The notes under the pieces are model-generated. The model searched no databases, had not been told where the DNA came from, and saw only the letters and a list, made by a program, of their open reading frames with translations. From Bacteroidales bacterium (GTDB lineage Bacteria; Bacteroidota; Bacteroidia; Bacteroidales; UBA12077): 38,755 nt of DNA. Positions within the stretch are counted from its first letter, which is position 1. Every line of letters begins with the position of its first letter. Both the position numbers and the translations under genes were made by a program. Below are positions 7,401 through 15,089 of the stretch, piece after piece. The stretch covers positions 1 through 38,755 of the forward strand of contig WTBR01000105.1 in the NCBI GenBank assembly GCA_013138975.1. The letters are read 5' to 3'.

Positions 7401-9300
7401 TTCTAACAAATTAATTTCAAATCCTGAATTAACTTTGAAAGACGGTGCTATGAAAGGCTCAAAAACGGGTCAGTTTTATGGCGATCCATTTGGTCAGTAT
7501 ATAGCGACTATATTAGAACTTGGTAGAATTAAAAACATAAATTTTAATGTTCCATGGAACGAGTTAGATGAAAAAGCAAAAGAAATTGCACTTTTTGGAA
7601 CGGGCAGTATTGAGTATGAAGTTGAATGGAAATATAAACGTAAAAACAGAGAGGGTATCCATCAGTTTAAAGGTCAGTGGTTAGGTTTAGCGAACTACAT
7701 AAACGATGAGTATCAAAGAAAATATGATAAACAAGGGGGAGAACAAGTTACAGCATTAATGAAAGAAGTAAAATGCACGCATTGTGCGGGAACTCGTTTA
7801 AAACAAGAAACTCTAGAATATAAAATTGCAAATAAAAACATCGCAGAATTATCGGAGCTAGAAACAAAAGAATCAATTGAATATTTCCAAAATTTAAACG
7901 ATCGGCTTTCTAATAATGATTATGAAATTGCCTTTAATATTATCAAATCGTGTATTGATAAGCTAAATGCAATGATAGAAATTGGTTTAGGATATTTAAG
8001 TATTAACAGAAGCACCATGACATTATCTGGTGGCGAGGGTCGCAGATTGAGATTAGTTTCGCAACTGGGTGGTGAGTTGGTTGGCATAACGTATGTGTTA
8101 GACGAACCAACTGTTGGTTTGCATGCAAAAGATACTCAACACTTAATTAAACTTATAAAACAACTTTCGGAAAGAAATACTGTTGTTGTGGTTGAGCATG
8201 ACGAAGAGGTAATTAAATCGGCTGATTATATTTTTGAACTAGGAAAAGGTGCCGGAGATGAAGGTGGCGAAATTATTGCAAAAGGTGAGATTAAAGACTT
8301 TCTGGAAAATAGCAATTCACTTACTTCAAAATATCTTCAGCCACAATATAAATTTGATTATTCGAAAAGTGAATTAAAAATTAATATTGGAGTTGAAATT
8401 AAATCTGCTTCGGCAAATAATCTTAAAAATATTGATCTTAATCTTCCTACGAATGGAATTTCAGTATTTTCAGGAGTTTCGGGAAGTGGAAAATCAAGTA
8501 TTTTATTCGATGTAATTGCTCAGTCGGCTAATACAGGGAGAGCAGTTAATTGTAAATCAATTAAAGGTCTTGAGCATTTTAATTCCATAATAAAAATGGA
8601 TCAGTCCTCGATAGGTAAAAATCCATTAAGCACTCCGGTTACTTTTCTTAATTTATATGATCAAATTCGGGATTTATTTGCAAATACAGAAACTGCAATA
8701 AATAATAAATTTAAAAAATCACATTTTTCATATAATACAAAAGGTGGTCGTTGCGAAACTTGCAAAGGACAAGGGCAAACAAAAGTTTCAATGGATTTTT
8801 TATCTGATGTTTGGGTTACATGCTCTGTTTGTGATGGCAAACGGTTTACTAATGATACTTTAAAGATTGAATGGAATAATTACTCTATTTCTGAAATATT
8901 AGAATTAAATATTAATAAAGCTTCCGAAGTTTTCAAATCAGAAGATAAATTAAAACATGCTTTTGAAATCCTTTGTGATTTAGGCTTAGGTCATTTAAAA
9001 TTAGGGCAATCGGCCACAACACTTTCGGGAGGGGAAGCCCAACGATTAAAATTGGCAAAAGAATTACTAAAACAATCGAAAGAACAGTGTTTATATTTAT
9101 TAGATGAACCAACTACCGGATTACATTTTTACGACATAGAAAAGCTGCTAAATGTTTTATTCAAATTAAGAGATCAAGGACATGCTTTATACATTATTGA
9201 GCATCATCCGTGGCTTATTAAAATTGCCGATTACTTAATTGAACTTGGCCCTGAAGGTGGAGAAAAAGGTGGGATTTTACTATCATCCCACACAAATTAG
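4450..9300 (+). CDS. Tandem-fused UvrA-like ABC ATPase lacking UvrB-binding domains
   Basis: A 1616-aa protein equal to two UvrA-like halves joined head to tail. Four Walker A motifs (GVSGSGKSS or GVSGAGKST near residues 36, 517, 861 and 1342) and four ABC signatures (LSGGEAQR near 364, 707 and 1527; LSGGEGRR near 1194) are present, with matching DEP Walker B motifs. Zinc modules of the CxxC type occur in each half (CPHC/CSHC, CETC/CEVC, CPEC/CTHC, CETC/CSVC). In both halves the passage from LLFAR or LLFSR to FSFN is only about 20-25 residues. The roughly 115-residue UvrB-binding domain of repair UvrA is thus absent. Predicted DNA-binding ATPase, probably distinct from canonical nucleotide excision repair. 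Double-length UvrA proteins are known (for example in Chlamydia). ATG at 4450 is preferred over the in-frame TTG at 4444. Confidence 0.92.
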   Translation: MKNKDQHHIIIEKANENNLKNVSLKIPHHQITCFTGVSGSGKSSLVYDIICKESQRRYFESFSSYARQFLGKMSRPEVEHIEGLMPAISVDQKTINRNPRSTVGTISELYDYLRLLFARTGQKSVQNSELKLTRSLFSFNSPEGYCPHCNGLGVEDRIDPELLIKDPNKSLREGALKITTPSGYTIYSQVTIDVMDQVCQSEGFNVDIKWKDLTVEQKEIILNGSDKIKIPFGKHTLESRMKWSGITAKPREEGLYKGILPIMENILRVDRNPNILRFAKTVKCSHCNANRLNKDSLSVTLNNKNIIDYADLSISKLKEVFIDFRFDNKQRVVSEPIIEKIIERCLILENLGLGYLSLMRESTTLSGGEAQRIRLATQLGNGLRGILYILDEPSIGLHPRDNERMINVMKELRDQGNTVLVVEHDIETMLNADRIIDIGPHAGKNGGNILFNDEVSQIQKTINEESETLKYISKYNSKPVLNKPLEDKYLKIKAAQLHNLKSIDIQFRLHSLNVVTGVSGAGKSTLVFDILGKFYETKFAGGINKSTDCLEIISDTEIQKIIEIDQTPIGRTPRSNPATYTKLFDQIRKLFADLPEAKKRKWNQGHFSFNTKGGRCETCEGAGYIQTGMHFLSNVETVCEVCEGRRYDDDTLSIKYQERNISEILEMEISDACDFFSSETKIHHYLEVLKNLGLGYLSLGQSSTTLSGGEAQRIKLAAELVKATKNHTLYIFDEPTTGLHPYDISILLDALKNLAEKNHTVIVIEHDSEIIKNADHIIDLGPEGGEEGGQLIFSGSYNELLKCKNSHTANAFSNIKSQKKSEEKSNLQEIIDAPIVLKGVKTHNLKNIDIDIPRNKLSVFTGVSGSGKSSLAFDTLFAEGQFRYTESFSTYARSLIQQKSRPDILESSGLTPTIAINNKSVAKSPRATVGTITGLYDLYRLLFSRISKDRNGNQCTELSSHFSFNHQSGSCPECNGLGFQLTCDSNKLISNPELTLKDGAMKGSKTGQFYGDPFGQYIATILELGRIKNINFNVPWNELDEKAKEIALFGTGSIEYEVEWKYKRKNREGIHQFKGQWLGLANYINDEYQRKYDKQGGEQVTALMKEVKCTHCAGTRLKQETLEYKIANKNIAELSELETKESIEYFQNLNDRLSNNDYEIAFNIIKSCIDKLNAMIEIGLGYLSINRSTMTLSGGEGRRLRLVSQLGGELVGITYVLDEPTVGLHAKDTQHLIKLIKQLSERNTVVVVEHDEEVIKSADYIFELGKGAGDEGGEIIAKGEIKDFLENSNSLTSKYLQPQYKFDYSKSELKINIGVEIKSASANNLKNIDLNLPTNGISVFSGVSGSGKSSILFDVIAQSANTGRAVNCKSIKGLEHFNSIIKMDQSSIGKNPLSTPVTFLNLYDQIRDLFANTETAINNKFKKSHFSYNTKGGRCETCKGQGQTKVSMDFLSDVWVTCSVCDGKRFTNDTLKIEWNNYSISEILELNINKASEVFKSEDKLKHAFEILCDLGLGHLKLGQSATTLSGGEAQRLKLAKELLKQSKEQCLYLLDEPTTGLHFYDIEKLLNVLFKLRDQGHALYIIEHHPWLIKIADYLIELGPEGGEKGGILLSSHTN

Positions 9301-9440
9301 CTTTTAATATAAGGTTTCTTATCGTTAATCACATATTATTGTTCATACATAAATTACTTTATATATTTAATAAATAATATTGTAACTTAGGTGTTAATTT
9401 AATTCTTAAAAGTTTCGCATCTTTATATCTTAATTGCTTC

Positions 9441-11036
9441 ATGAAACAAAATAAAGAAATAACCATTTTGGTAGTTGATGACTCTCCGTCAATTGCTGGT
9501 TATGTAGAAAATATACTAGAAGAAAATAGTTATAATGTTGTTTTGGCATCAACAGGTGAAGACGCTCTAAAACTAAGTTCTGAGACTGAATTTGATATTA
9601 TATTATTAGATATTGTAATGCCCGGGATTGGTGGATTCAAAACCTGTAAAAAATTAAAAGAGAATACAAAAACAAAGCATATTCCTGTTATTTTTCTGTC
9701 TAGCTTAAATAAGGCAGAAGATAAGGTAAAAGCGTTCAGTTCCGGTGGAACTGACTATATACCAAAACCTGTAAATCCTAAAGAATTATTAATAAGAATT
9801 AATACTCATTTATCATATAGTTTAATGCAAAATGAACTACATGAAATGAATTGTGAACTTGAAAAAAGAGTTAAACAACGTACATCAGAACTACTAGAAT
9901 CAAACAATAAATTATCTATTGCTAAAGAAAAAGCCGAGGAAGCAAACAAACTAAAATCATCTTTTCTACAAAATATATCGCACGAAATAAGAACTCCTCT
10001 TAATGGGATAATGGGATTTTCTCAACTTTTAAAACTCAAAGACTTAAGCAATGAAATAAGAGACAATTATATTGATACAATAAGTCAAAGTTCGGAAAAG
10101 CTATTGTACATTATTACAAATATTATAGATATTTCGAAAATTGAAACAAAACAAATTGAAATCCATAAAGAAGAAACGAACCTAAAGGATATCATTGATG
10201 AAGTTTATTTTTCATTTGAATCTTTGGCTACCAATAAAGAGCTTGACTTTAAAGTGAAATCAGTTGGAAATAAAACTAATATTATTTCTGATAGGGAAAA
10301 AATAGTATTAATACTTACTCATTTAATAGATAATGCAATAAAATTTACGGCTAAAGGCCAAATTAATTTTGGGTTTGAAATTAAAACGAACGAAATAGAA
10401 TTTTTTGTTGAAGATACAGGAATTGGTATTGACAAAGACAAATTGGATATAATATTTACAACCTTTTCGCAAGAAGAAAACAGCATGGCGAGATCATACG
10501 AAGGATTAGGCCTAGGTTTATCGATCTCTAAAAAATACATTGAATTGCTTGAAGGCAGAATTGGTGTAAGTTCGGAAAAAAGAAAAGGATCCAGATTTTG
10601 GTTTACAATACCTTACATTAGAAGCGCTAACGAAGAACCCGAAAATAATAAGCTTGATATTCTTGATTTTACTGATTACAGAAACAAAACGATTCTTGTA
10701 GTTGAAGATGATTTAGTTAATTTTTATTATTTAAAAGCATTATTAAATGATATGAATGCAATCTTTATTCATGCAAAGAATGGATTAGATGCTATTGAAT
10801 ATTGTAAAAATAAAAATATTGATCTGATATTAATGGATATCCAAATGCCGGAAATGAATGGTATTGATGCTACACGAGAAATCAGAAAAGGAAATCAGAA
10901 AATACCAATAATTGCTATCTCAGCATATGTAGATCAAAAAAATGTTGGTATGTTTATGAATGCAGGAGGAAACGCATTTGTTGAGAAACCAATCAATAGA
11001 GATTTTTTATTTAGAAAGATAACTGAGTTATTATAA
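9441..11036 (+). CDS. Soluble hybrid sensor kinase, REC-HisKA-HATPase-REC
   Basis: A 531-aa protein without transmembrane segments. It has an N-terminal receiver domain (residues 6-120; acidic pair D13/D14, phosphoacceptor D57, K109), a coiled-coil linker (about 128-172), HisKA with H181 in NISHEIRTPLNG, and HATPase_c with the N box (DNAIKFT), G1 (DTGIGI) and G2 (GLGLGLSIS). A C-terminal receiver domain follows (about 415-531; phosphoacceptor D466 in LMDIQMPEMNG, K near 516). Input must come through the N-terminal receiver, so it likely sits inside a phosphorelay fed by another kinase. No response-regulator partner with an output domain lies next to it. A 140-bp gap separates it from the UvrA-like gene and the strand flips after it, so it is probably monocistronic. 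Confidence 0.93.
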   Translation: MKQNKEITILVVDDSPSIAGYVENILEENSYNVVLASTGEDALKLSSETEFDIILLDIVMPGIGGFKTCKKLKENTKTKHIPVIFLSSLNKAEDKVKAFSSGGTDYIPKPVNPKELLIRINTHLSYSLMQNELHEMNCELEKRVKQRTSELLESNNKLSIAKEKAEEANKLKSSFLQNISHEIRTPLNGIMGFSQLLKLKDLSNEIRDNYIDTISQSSEKLLYIITNIIDISKIETKQIEIHKEETNLKDIIDEVYFSFESLATNKELDFKVKSVGNKTNIISDREKIVLILTHLIDNAIKFTAKGQINFGFEIKTNEIEFFVEDTGIGIDKDKLDIIFTTFSQEENSMARSYEGLGLGLSISKKYIELLEGRIGVSSEKRKGSRFWFTIPYIRSANEEPENNKLDILDFTDYRNKTILVVEDDLVNFYYLKALLNDMNAIFIHAKNGLDAIEYCKNKNIDLILMDIQMPEMNGIDATREIRKGNQKIPIIAISAYVDQKNVGMFMNAGGNAFVEKPINRDFLFRKITELL

Positions 11037-11219
11037 ATATAGCTATATAGGATTCTAAATATAAACAATTCTACACGCTTCGAAAACAAACAAAAACTTA
11101 TATTGAAGTTTCAAAAAGGTACTTAGTGAAACGTATATAAAAAATAAAAAGGCTATTGCTTGTTACTCCAAAAATTCAATTCTGCATAAGGTTTAGTATA
11201 AACTGCTTTTTAATATAGT

Positions 11220-12098
11220 TTATATGGTGTTATCATCTTTTTCTATTCCTTTTAAACAAGCAATTCGCTCCTGACAAATTATCTTAGTCAGTTCTATTAA
11301 TTTTTCAGCTTCCCCGCTCCAATAATCCAACTGCACTGTTGTTACAGGAAAATCTTCTTCACTTCGGTATCTGCCGCCAATGTATGCAAAATTCAGGTAG
11401 TCAAACAATTCTTGTTGTTCTGCTGTTTCGTAAGGTAAAACGTACTTTATCCGTCTGTCAAATGAAATTATCCGTTCTCGTAAAGTTTTCAAATTATGCT
11501 CATGTGGGTTGTAATGGGTAAATACCATTTCTATGGCTGTGTAGCACATTTCTACTACTTGTTGTAATTCAAAAGATGCTTTTCCAAAGAAAGTTTCTGA
11601 TAAATAAAACTCAAATCCTTTAAATGATTTTTTAGCTTCTCCGAACCATTGATTAGAATCCTTTTCAGCAATTTCCCTTCTGCGTTTTGGTGTTAATTCT
11701 TTAGAGTCTGATAGCTTAAAGTTTCTGGAATTATAAAGCACCTTTCCTTCCCGTTTAATGTCGGTAAAGAAAAATTGCTTTTCTTCCAAATTACTATTCA
11801 CAAAGTCAATGGTTTCTACTATCAATTGAACAGGTACAGAAATATCTTTAAATGCCCCTCTAAGTTCTGAGCGTAATTCTTTTTTCGTTTCATAATCGAA
11901 GCTTACTGCCAAAATATCGTAATCGCTTTTTTTGCCCTGGGTTTTTCCTCTTTGTTCTTTGTAGTTGCCACGTGCATACGAACCAAATAGTACAACTATT
12001 TCTGCTTTGCCAGTGTCAACAATTCGTTGAGTTATAGTTTCCAGTTCTTTGATTTTGTTGTCTGGAAGATGTGCTAATATGTTTTTTAAATCAATCAC
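11220..12098 (-). CDS. Nucleotidyltransferase-HEPN fusion protein
   Basis: A 292-aa protein with two domains. Residues about 25-115 are a MNT-type nucleotidyltransferase: VVLFGSYARGN, then KSDYDILAVS supplying the DxD acidic pair, and a later strand (VPVQLIVETIDF). Residues about 145-285 are an all-helical HEPN-like domain (NQWFGEAKKSFKGFEFYL, AIEMVFTHYNPHEHNLKTL). MNT and HEPN are usually separate toxin/antitoxin partners in which MNT AMPylates the HEPN RNase; here they are one polypeptide, a form known in Bacteroidota. A canonical Rx4-6H RNase motif is not evident, so activity as an RNase is uncertain. The start is GTG. TAAGTTTG (12115-12122) fits the -7 consensus upstream. It is the first gene of the accessory block. 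Confidence 0.85.
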   Translation of the reverse strand: MIDLKNILAHLPDNKIKELETITQRIVDTGKAEIVVLFGSYARGNYKEQRGKTQGKKSDYDILAVSFDYETKKELRSELRGAFKDISVPVQLIVETIDFVNSNLEEKQFFFTDIKREGKVLYNSRNFKLSDSKELTPKRRREIAEKDSNQWFGEAKKSFKGFEFYLSETFFGKASFELQQVVEMCYTAIEMVFTHYNPHEHNLKTLRERIISFDRRIKYVLPYETAEQQELFDYLNFAYIGGRYRSEEDFPVTTVQLDYWSGEAEKLIELTKIICQERIACLKGIEKDDNTI

Positions 12099-12114
12099 TT
12101 TTATTTTGTTTTCC

Positions 12115-12122
12115 CAAACTTA
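12115..12122 (-). promoter_or_regulatory. Candidate -7 promoter element for the NTase-HEPN gene
   Basis: On the minus strand TAAGTTTG matches TAnnTTTG and lies 16 bp before the GTG start at 12098. No -33 TTTG is seen at the expected spacing, so this is a single-motif call. Confidence 0.35.
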
Positions 12123-12170
12123 AGTATTTTTTGTCAGTTATTAAATTTTGGTTTATTCGAAGTTGTAAAC

Positions 12171-12198
12171 AATTGCTGATACAAATTTCCTATTTACA
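12171..12198 (+). repeat. Left copy of a 28-bp inverted repeat (partner at 14871-14898)
   Basis: This 28-bp stretch matches the reverse complement of 14871-14898 at 26 of 28 positions (shared core GATACAAATTTCCTATTT). The pair faces inward around a 2.7-kb block holding B1, C1, B2, the DUF2971-like gene, A1, the ORF6N pseudogene and C2. This is the geometry of terminal inverted repeats, but no flanking target duplication was identified. Confidence 0.55.
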
Positions 12199-12199
12199 T

Positions 12200-12396
12200 A
12201 CTATATTTTAACATTATTGCATATGCCAGTTTTAAATACATACGCATTGATGTAGCAAATGCTACTTAAAAAAGAACGACATAGTTGATGTCCGATAATT
12301 ATCGAAACCTCGCTACGTCGCTTTTATTCTTGTAGTTTTCAACTACTATTATTAGCATGTTTTCCATCTGCTGCAAACTTGAATCACATTTAAAAC
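12200..12396 (-). repeat. Dispersed repeat B copy 1 with C extension
   Basis: The B family starts with ACTATATTTTAACATTATTG. It then has the hairpin GTAGCA-AA-TGCTAC (12252-12265) and CCGATAATTATCGA (12292-12305). In this copy the right half continues as C (CGCTACGTCG, then the hairpin GTAGTT-TTC-AACTAC at 12332-12346, ending near GAATCACATTT), shared with 14771-14872. Together with B2 it fills most of the 570-bp geneless gap at 12099-12668; the remaining bases (12397-12509) are AT-rich with nothing recognisable. Confidence 0.75.
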
Positions 12397-12509
12397 AGTC
12401 TCATTTTTTCTTATAAATATGTCTGCTTACTCTATAAATTACAAAATAAGATAATAAGTAACATCTTGTTCTTTTATCTATTATCCTGTTGACATAAGGT
12501 AAAAATAAT

Positions 12510-12641
12510 ACTATATTTTAACATTATTGCTTATGCCAGTTTTAAATGCATACTCATTTATGTAGCAAATGCTACCAAAAATAGACGACGTAGTTAAAAC
12601 TACGCCGAGCTGCTTCGATATATAGACTACGCTCATCTGGG
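12510..12641 (-). repeat. Dispersed repeat B copy 2
   Basis: It shares with B1 and B3 the start ACTATATTTTAACATTATTG, the GTAGCA-AA-TGCTAC hairpin (12562-12575), and, with B3 and B4, the end GCCGAGCTGCTT...GCTCATCTGGG. The middle differs: it has a perfect CGTAGTT-AA-AACTACG stem (12589-12604) in place of the CCGATAATTATCGG palindrome. It ends 28 bp before the stop codon of the DUF2971-like gene, that is, immediately 3' of the gene on the coding strand. Confidence 0.8.
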
Positions 12642-12668
12642 ATTTATACTTTATTGTGGTTAGTTATT

Positions 12669-13544
12669 TTAATGAAGAATTCGCTTTAAACTTGATTCAT
12701 TAACTTGAAATGTCAAATCATATTTCTGAATAATATCTTTTACATTAGATTGATGCCAATTATTTGATAAAGGATGGAAAATTAATTCGAACGGCATATC
12801 TCTAAAATTATCAAATGTCAAATAGATTATTTTAACATCTCTGTTCTTGTTATAGTTTTCTATTTGCTCATCTAGTATTATATCCTTTTTTTCAGCCTTC
12901 TTATTATCTTGATTTTTTATCGAAAGCATTATTCTAAATTCATTTTCGTGTGAAAAACTTTTGTCTTTTACAAAACCTTGGTGGTTTTCCTGAATCATTA
13001 GATCAGTTAATGATTCTACATCATCAAACTTAAAATAATCAACAGCACCATATCTTAAATTCAAATGATTATAGCCAGATAATTGAAACTTGTTTAAATC
13101 AATTTGCTCTATTAATGACTTGTATGGTATTTTAATCGCAATGCTATCAGGTCTAGAATATAATTGCCACATCGCTATGGATTCATGGTCACTAACAAAC
13201 CAGCAATTAGCAAAATTATTATTTTGAAAATCTATTCTTTGTCTACGTAATGAATTTCTATTTTGTGGATTAATATTAATTGTGGCAATATTTGCAACCT
13301 CTCCAAACCAAGGAGCTACCATTTCTCCTAGTTTATCACTGACAAGGTTCACTAATAAATGATTCTTAGTTATTCCCTCAAGTTTATCCTCAAATAAATT
13401 AAGTCTGGTCAATGGAAACCTACCATGTATTAATGTGTCAAATAATTTATCGATCGTCACATATCTGTATAAAAAAGAATTTTCACTTGGCTGTTTAACC
13501 ATCTTTTTAACTTCAATTCCTCTAGTCTCCATACTCTTGCCCAT
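12669..13544 (-). CDS. DUF2971-like protein
   Basis: A 291-aa cytoplasmic protein. The layout resembles DUF2971: an N-terminal LYRYVTIDKLFDTL with LTRLNLFEDKLEG (the 'few residues define a covered item' motif), a central FANCWFVSDHESIAMWQLYS with the conserved Trp, and a later KDKSFSHENEFRIMLS in which the (W/F)xxExE(F/Y)R pattern is kept. The biochemical function of DUF2971 is not established; such genes are common among phage-defence and mobile regions. The start is ATG at 13544, though M5 or M15 could also be used. The gene sits alone between B2 (28 bp after its stop) and A1 (50 bp before its start), and A1 holds the only promoter-like motif seen. Confidence 0.7.
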   Translation of the reverse strand: MGKSMETRGIEVKKMVKQPSENSFLYRYVTIDKLFDTLIHGRFPLTRLNLFEDKLEGITKNHLLVNLVSDKLGEMVAPWFGEVANIATININPQNRNSLRRQRIDFQNNNFANCWFVSDHESIAMWQLYSRPDSIAIKIPYKSLIEQIDLNKFQLSGYNHLNLRYGAVDYFKFDDVESLTDLMIQENHQGFVKDKSFSHENEFRIMLSIKNQDNKKAEKKDIILDEQIENYNKNRDVKIIYLTFDNFRDMPFELIFHPLSNNWHQSNVKDIIQKYDLTFQVNESSLKRILH

Positions 13545-13593
13545 TTATATTTTGATTCTATAATTGAAATGTATTTGTAGTCATTATTAACCA

Positions 13594-13775
13594 CAACAAA
13601 ATTATATGCGTCATGTGACACATATATCTGCTATAAATATATTTATTATACTTATGCCTACAATTTGGAAGCATAGGCTAAATAAAAATATTCATTTTGT
13701 TGTATAAAGATAATAATAAAATGAACGGTTATAGAACTCGAAGTAAATTGGTTTAAGAATAGGGTATTAACAATT
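13594..13775 (-). repeat. Dispersed repeat A copy 1
   Basis: It shares with A2 (19985) and A3 (22643) the succession CAACAAAATTATATGCG, a small hairpin (here GTCA-TG-TGAC), TATGCC...GGAAGCATA, TAAAGATA, CGAAGTAAATT and TTTAAGAATAGG. On the coding (minus) strand, TATCTTTA (13705-13712) resembles the TAnnTTTG -7 element. This copy ends near 13775, shorter than A2 and A3, which continue to ACGAGGAACG. Confidence 0.8.
13705..13712 (-). promoter_or_regulatory. Promoter-like TATCTTTA inside repeat A1
   Basis: TATCTTTA matches 7 of 8 positions of TAnnTTTG on the minus strand. The same octamer is at 20084-20091 in A2 and 22757-22764 in A3, each upstream of the first gene of its unit, at 126-180 bp from the start codon. 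No -33 TTTG is evident at the right spacing. The call rests on conservation and position. Confidence 0.35.
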
Positions 13776-13810
13776 GCATAATCCGGTAATACTGACCCCC
13801 TAATCCTTTT

Positions 13811-14695
13811 TCATATCAACCCCTCCTCTTTTAGTTTATCTAAAACCTTAACAGAAGAGATATCCATTTTAGAGAAAGCGAACCATTTTTTACCTAAATC
13901 TTTAAGGCTCGCTCCAAAGTGGTATATTTCTTTTTCGTCGATAATAAGAAAGCGGTCGTGGGTATCTTTAATTATTTTTACTTCTATAGTTGGGTATTGC
14001 TCATTGTGTTTTTTAATATCTAAACTTAACTGTTTCGAAATGGTTTTGGTTAGTATGGTAAAACTTACGTCTTTTTTTCGCTTTGTAAAATGTGTAAGCA
14101 CGGTATCATCAATATAATTATCTATTAAAATTATAGAGGTTTTGGCGGTTCTTATTAAATCGGAAACAAAGCTGTAAGCATCGTATATTTGTCCTTTAAA
14201 GAAAATGTCTTGATTAGGTTTTATGCTTTTATGTTCGAGGGCATTAAAGAGTTTGTTAAAATTTTCGTCAGATTGTATTAGTTTCTGTTCAACCTTATCT
14301 AAACGTTGAAAAATTCCTGCGTTTGTAGATATAAATCTACGCATTTCTACAAAGGCACGTATAAGTTGTAAACTAATATCAACAGCAATAGGTGTTCTAA
14401 CTACTGATGCAAGCATAGATACACCTTGTTCTGTAAAGGCTAAGGGATTAGCACCACCAAAGTAACTTTTAGATGGTATCACAGATTGTGATACCAGTTC
14501 ATCTACATCATCATTACTAAGTTCAAACATAAAGTCAACAGGAAATCTATCAATATTCCTTTTAACAGCTTGTTTAAGAGTTCTTGTTTCTGTTTCATAA
14601 AGACTTGCTAAATCTCTATCTAACATCACTTGAACACCTCTTATAGTTAAAATATTATTTTGAACTACTTATATTTGTGCCAAATCGTCTTTCAT
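13811..14695 (-). pseudogene. ORF6N-domain protein gene with an in-frame nonsense codon
   Basis: Reading from the ATG at 14695 gives MKDDLAQI, then TAA (14669-14671), then VVQNNILTIRGVQVMLDRDLASLY. The last part is the canonical N-terminal ORF6N (KilA-N-associated, phage-type DNA-binding) domain, and the codons on both sides of the stop continue in one frame. A single base change (for instance GAA to TAA) at codon 9 is the simplest reading. Downstream of it 272 codons stay open: the rest of ORF6N (AVKRNIDRFPVDFMFEL, NPLAFTEQGVSMLASV), a linker, and a C-terminal PLD-like region (SIILIDNYID, HDRFLIID, YHFGASLKDLGKKWFAFSKM). Re-initiation at GTG/ATG (14629/14626) could still make a protein lacking about 20 residues of the domain. 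The gene lies between A1 and C2/B3. Confidence 0.75.
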
Positions 14696-14770
14696 ATCAA
14701 ACTTTTTATATATTCTAAAATACTCGCACTTTCTTTATCCCTCTGCTCGGCATTTCCCCTGCTCGGCAAT

Positions 14771-14898
14771 TCCGATAACTATCGAAACCTTGCTACGTCG
14801 AATTTATTCTTGCGGTTTTCAACTTCTATTCTTAATATGTTTTCCATCTACAAGGTATTTGAATCACATTTGCAAATAGGAAATTTGTATCATCAATT
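14771..14898 (-). repeat. Dispersed repeat C copy 2 plus right copy of the 28-bp inverted repeat
   Basis: 14771-14872 parallels the C part of B1-C1 (12292-12396): CCGATAACTATCGAAACCTTGCTACGTCG, then TTTATTCTTG, ATGTTTTCCATCT and GAATCACATTT. The hairpin at its centre has decayed relative to copy 1. At 14871-14898 it runs into the inverted partner of 12171-12198. 14696-14770, between this and the ORF6N pseudogene, has no recognised feature. Confidence 0.65.
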
Positions 14899-14939
14899 TT
14901 TCGCAATTAGAAATCACCAGTTGTAAAAATACAATTTAT

Positions 14940-15085
14940 ACTATATTTTAACATTATTGATTATCCTAATTTAAATGTATACGCATTTATGTAGCAAATG
15001 CTACCAAAAATAAAACGACGAAGTTGATGTCCGATGATTATCGGAATGCCGAGCTGCTAAGATTCATAGACTAAGCTCATCTGGG
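14940..15085 (-). repeat. Dispersed repeat B copy 3
   Basis: It begins ACTATATTTTAACATTATTG, with the GTAGCA-AA-TGCTAC hairpin at 14991-15004, CCGATGATTATCGG (one mismatch from a perfect palindrome) at 15031-15044, and the end GCCGAGCTGCTAAG...AAGCTCATCTGGG. It stops only 5 bp before the sbcC stop codon, so B lies directly against the 3' end of the gene. Confidence 0.8.
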
Positions 15086-15089
15086 CTTT

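Noticed and set aside
11197..11224. TATAAACT/AGTTTATA inverted repeat as a terminator for the hybrid kinase
   Set aside because: The stem is only A+T rich with a single strong pair, the loop is 12 nt, no T-run follows, and it overlaps the neighbouring stop codon.
12200..15085. B repeats as integron attC sites
   Set aside because: Their position 3' of genes fits, but RYYYAAC/GTTRRRY boundary boxes are not present, a second unlike repeat (A) marks the other end, and no integron integrase is visible.
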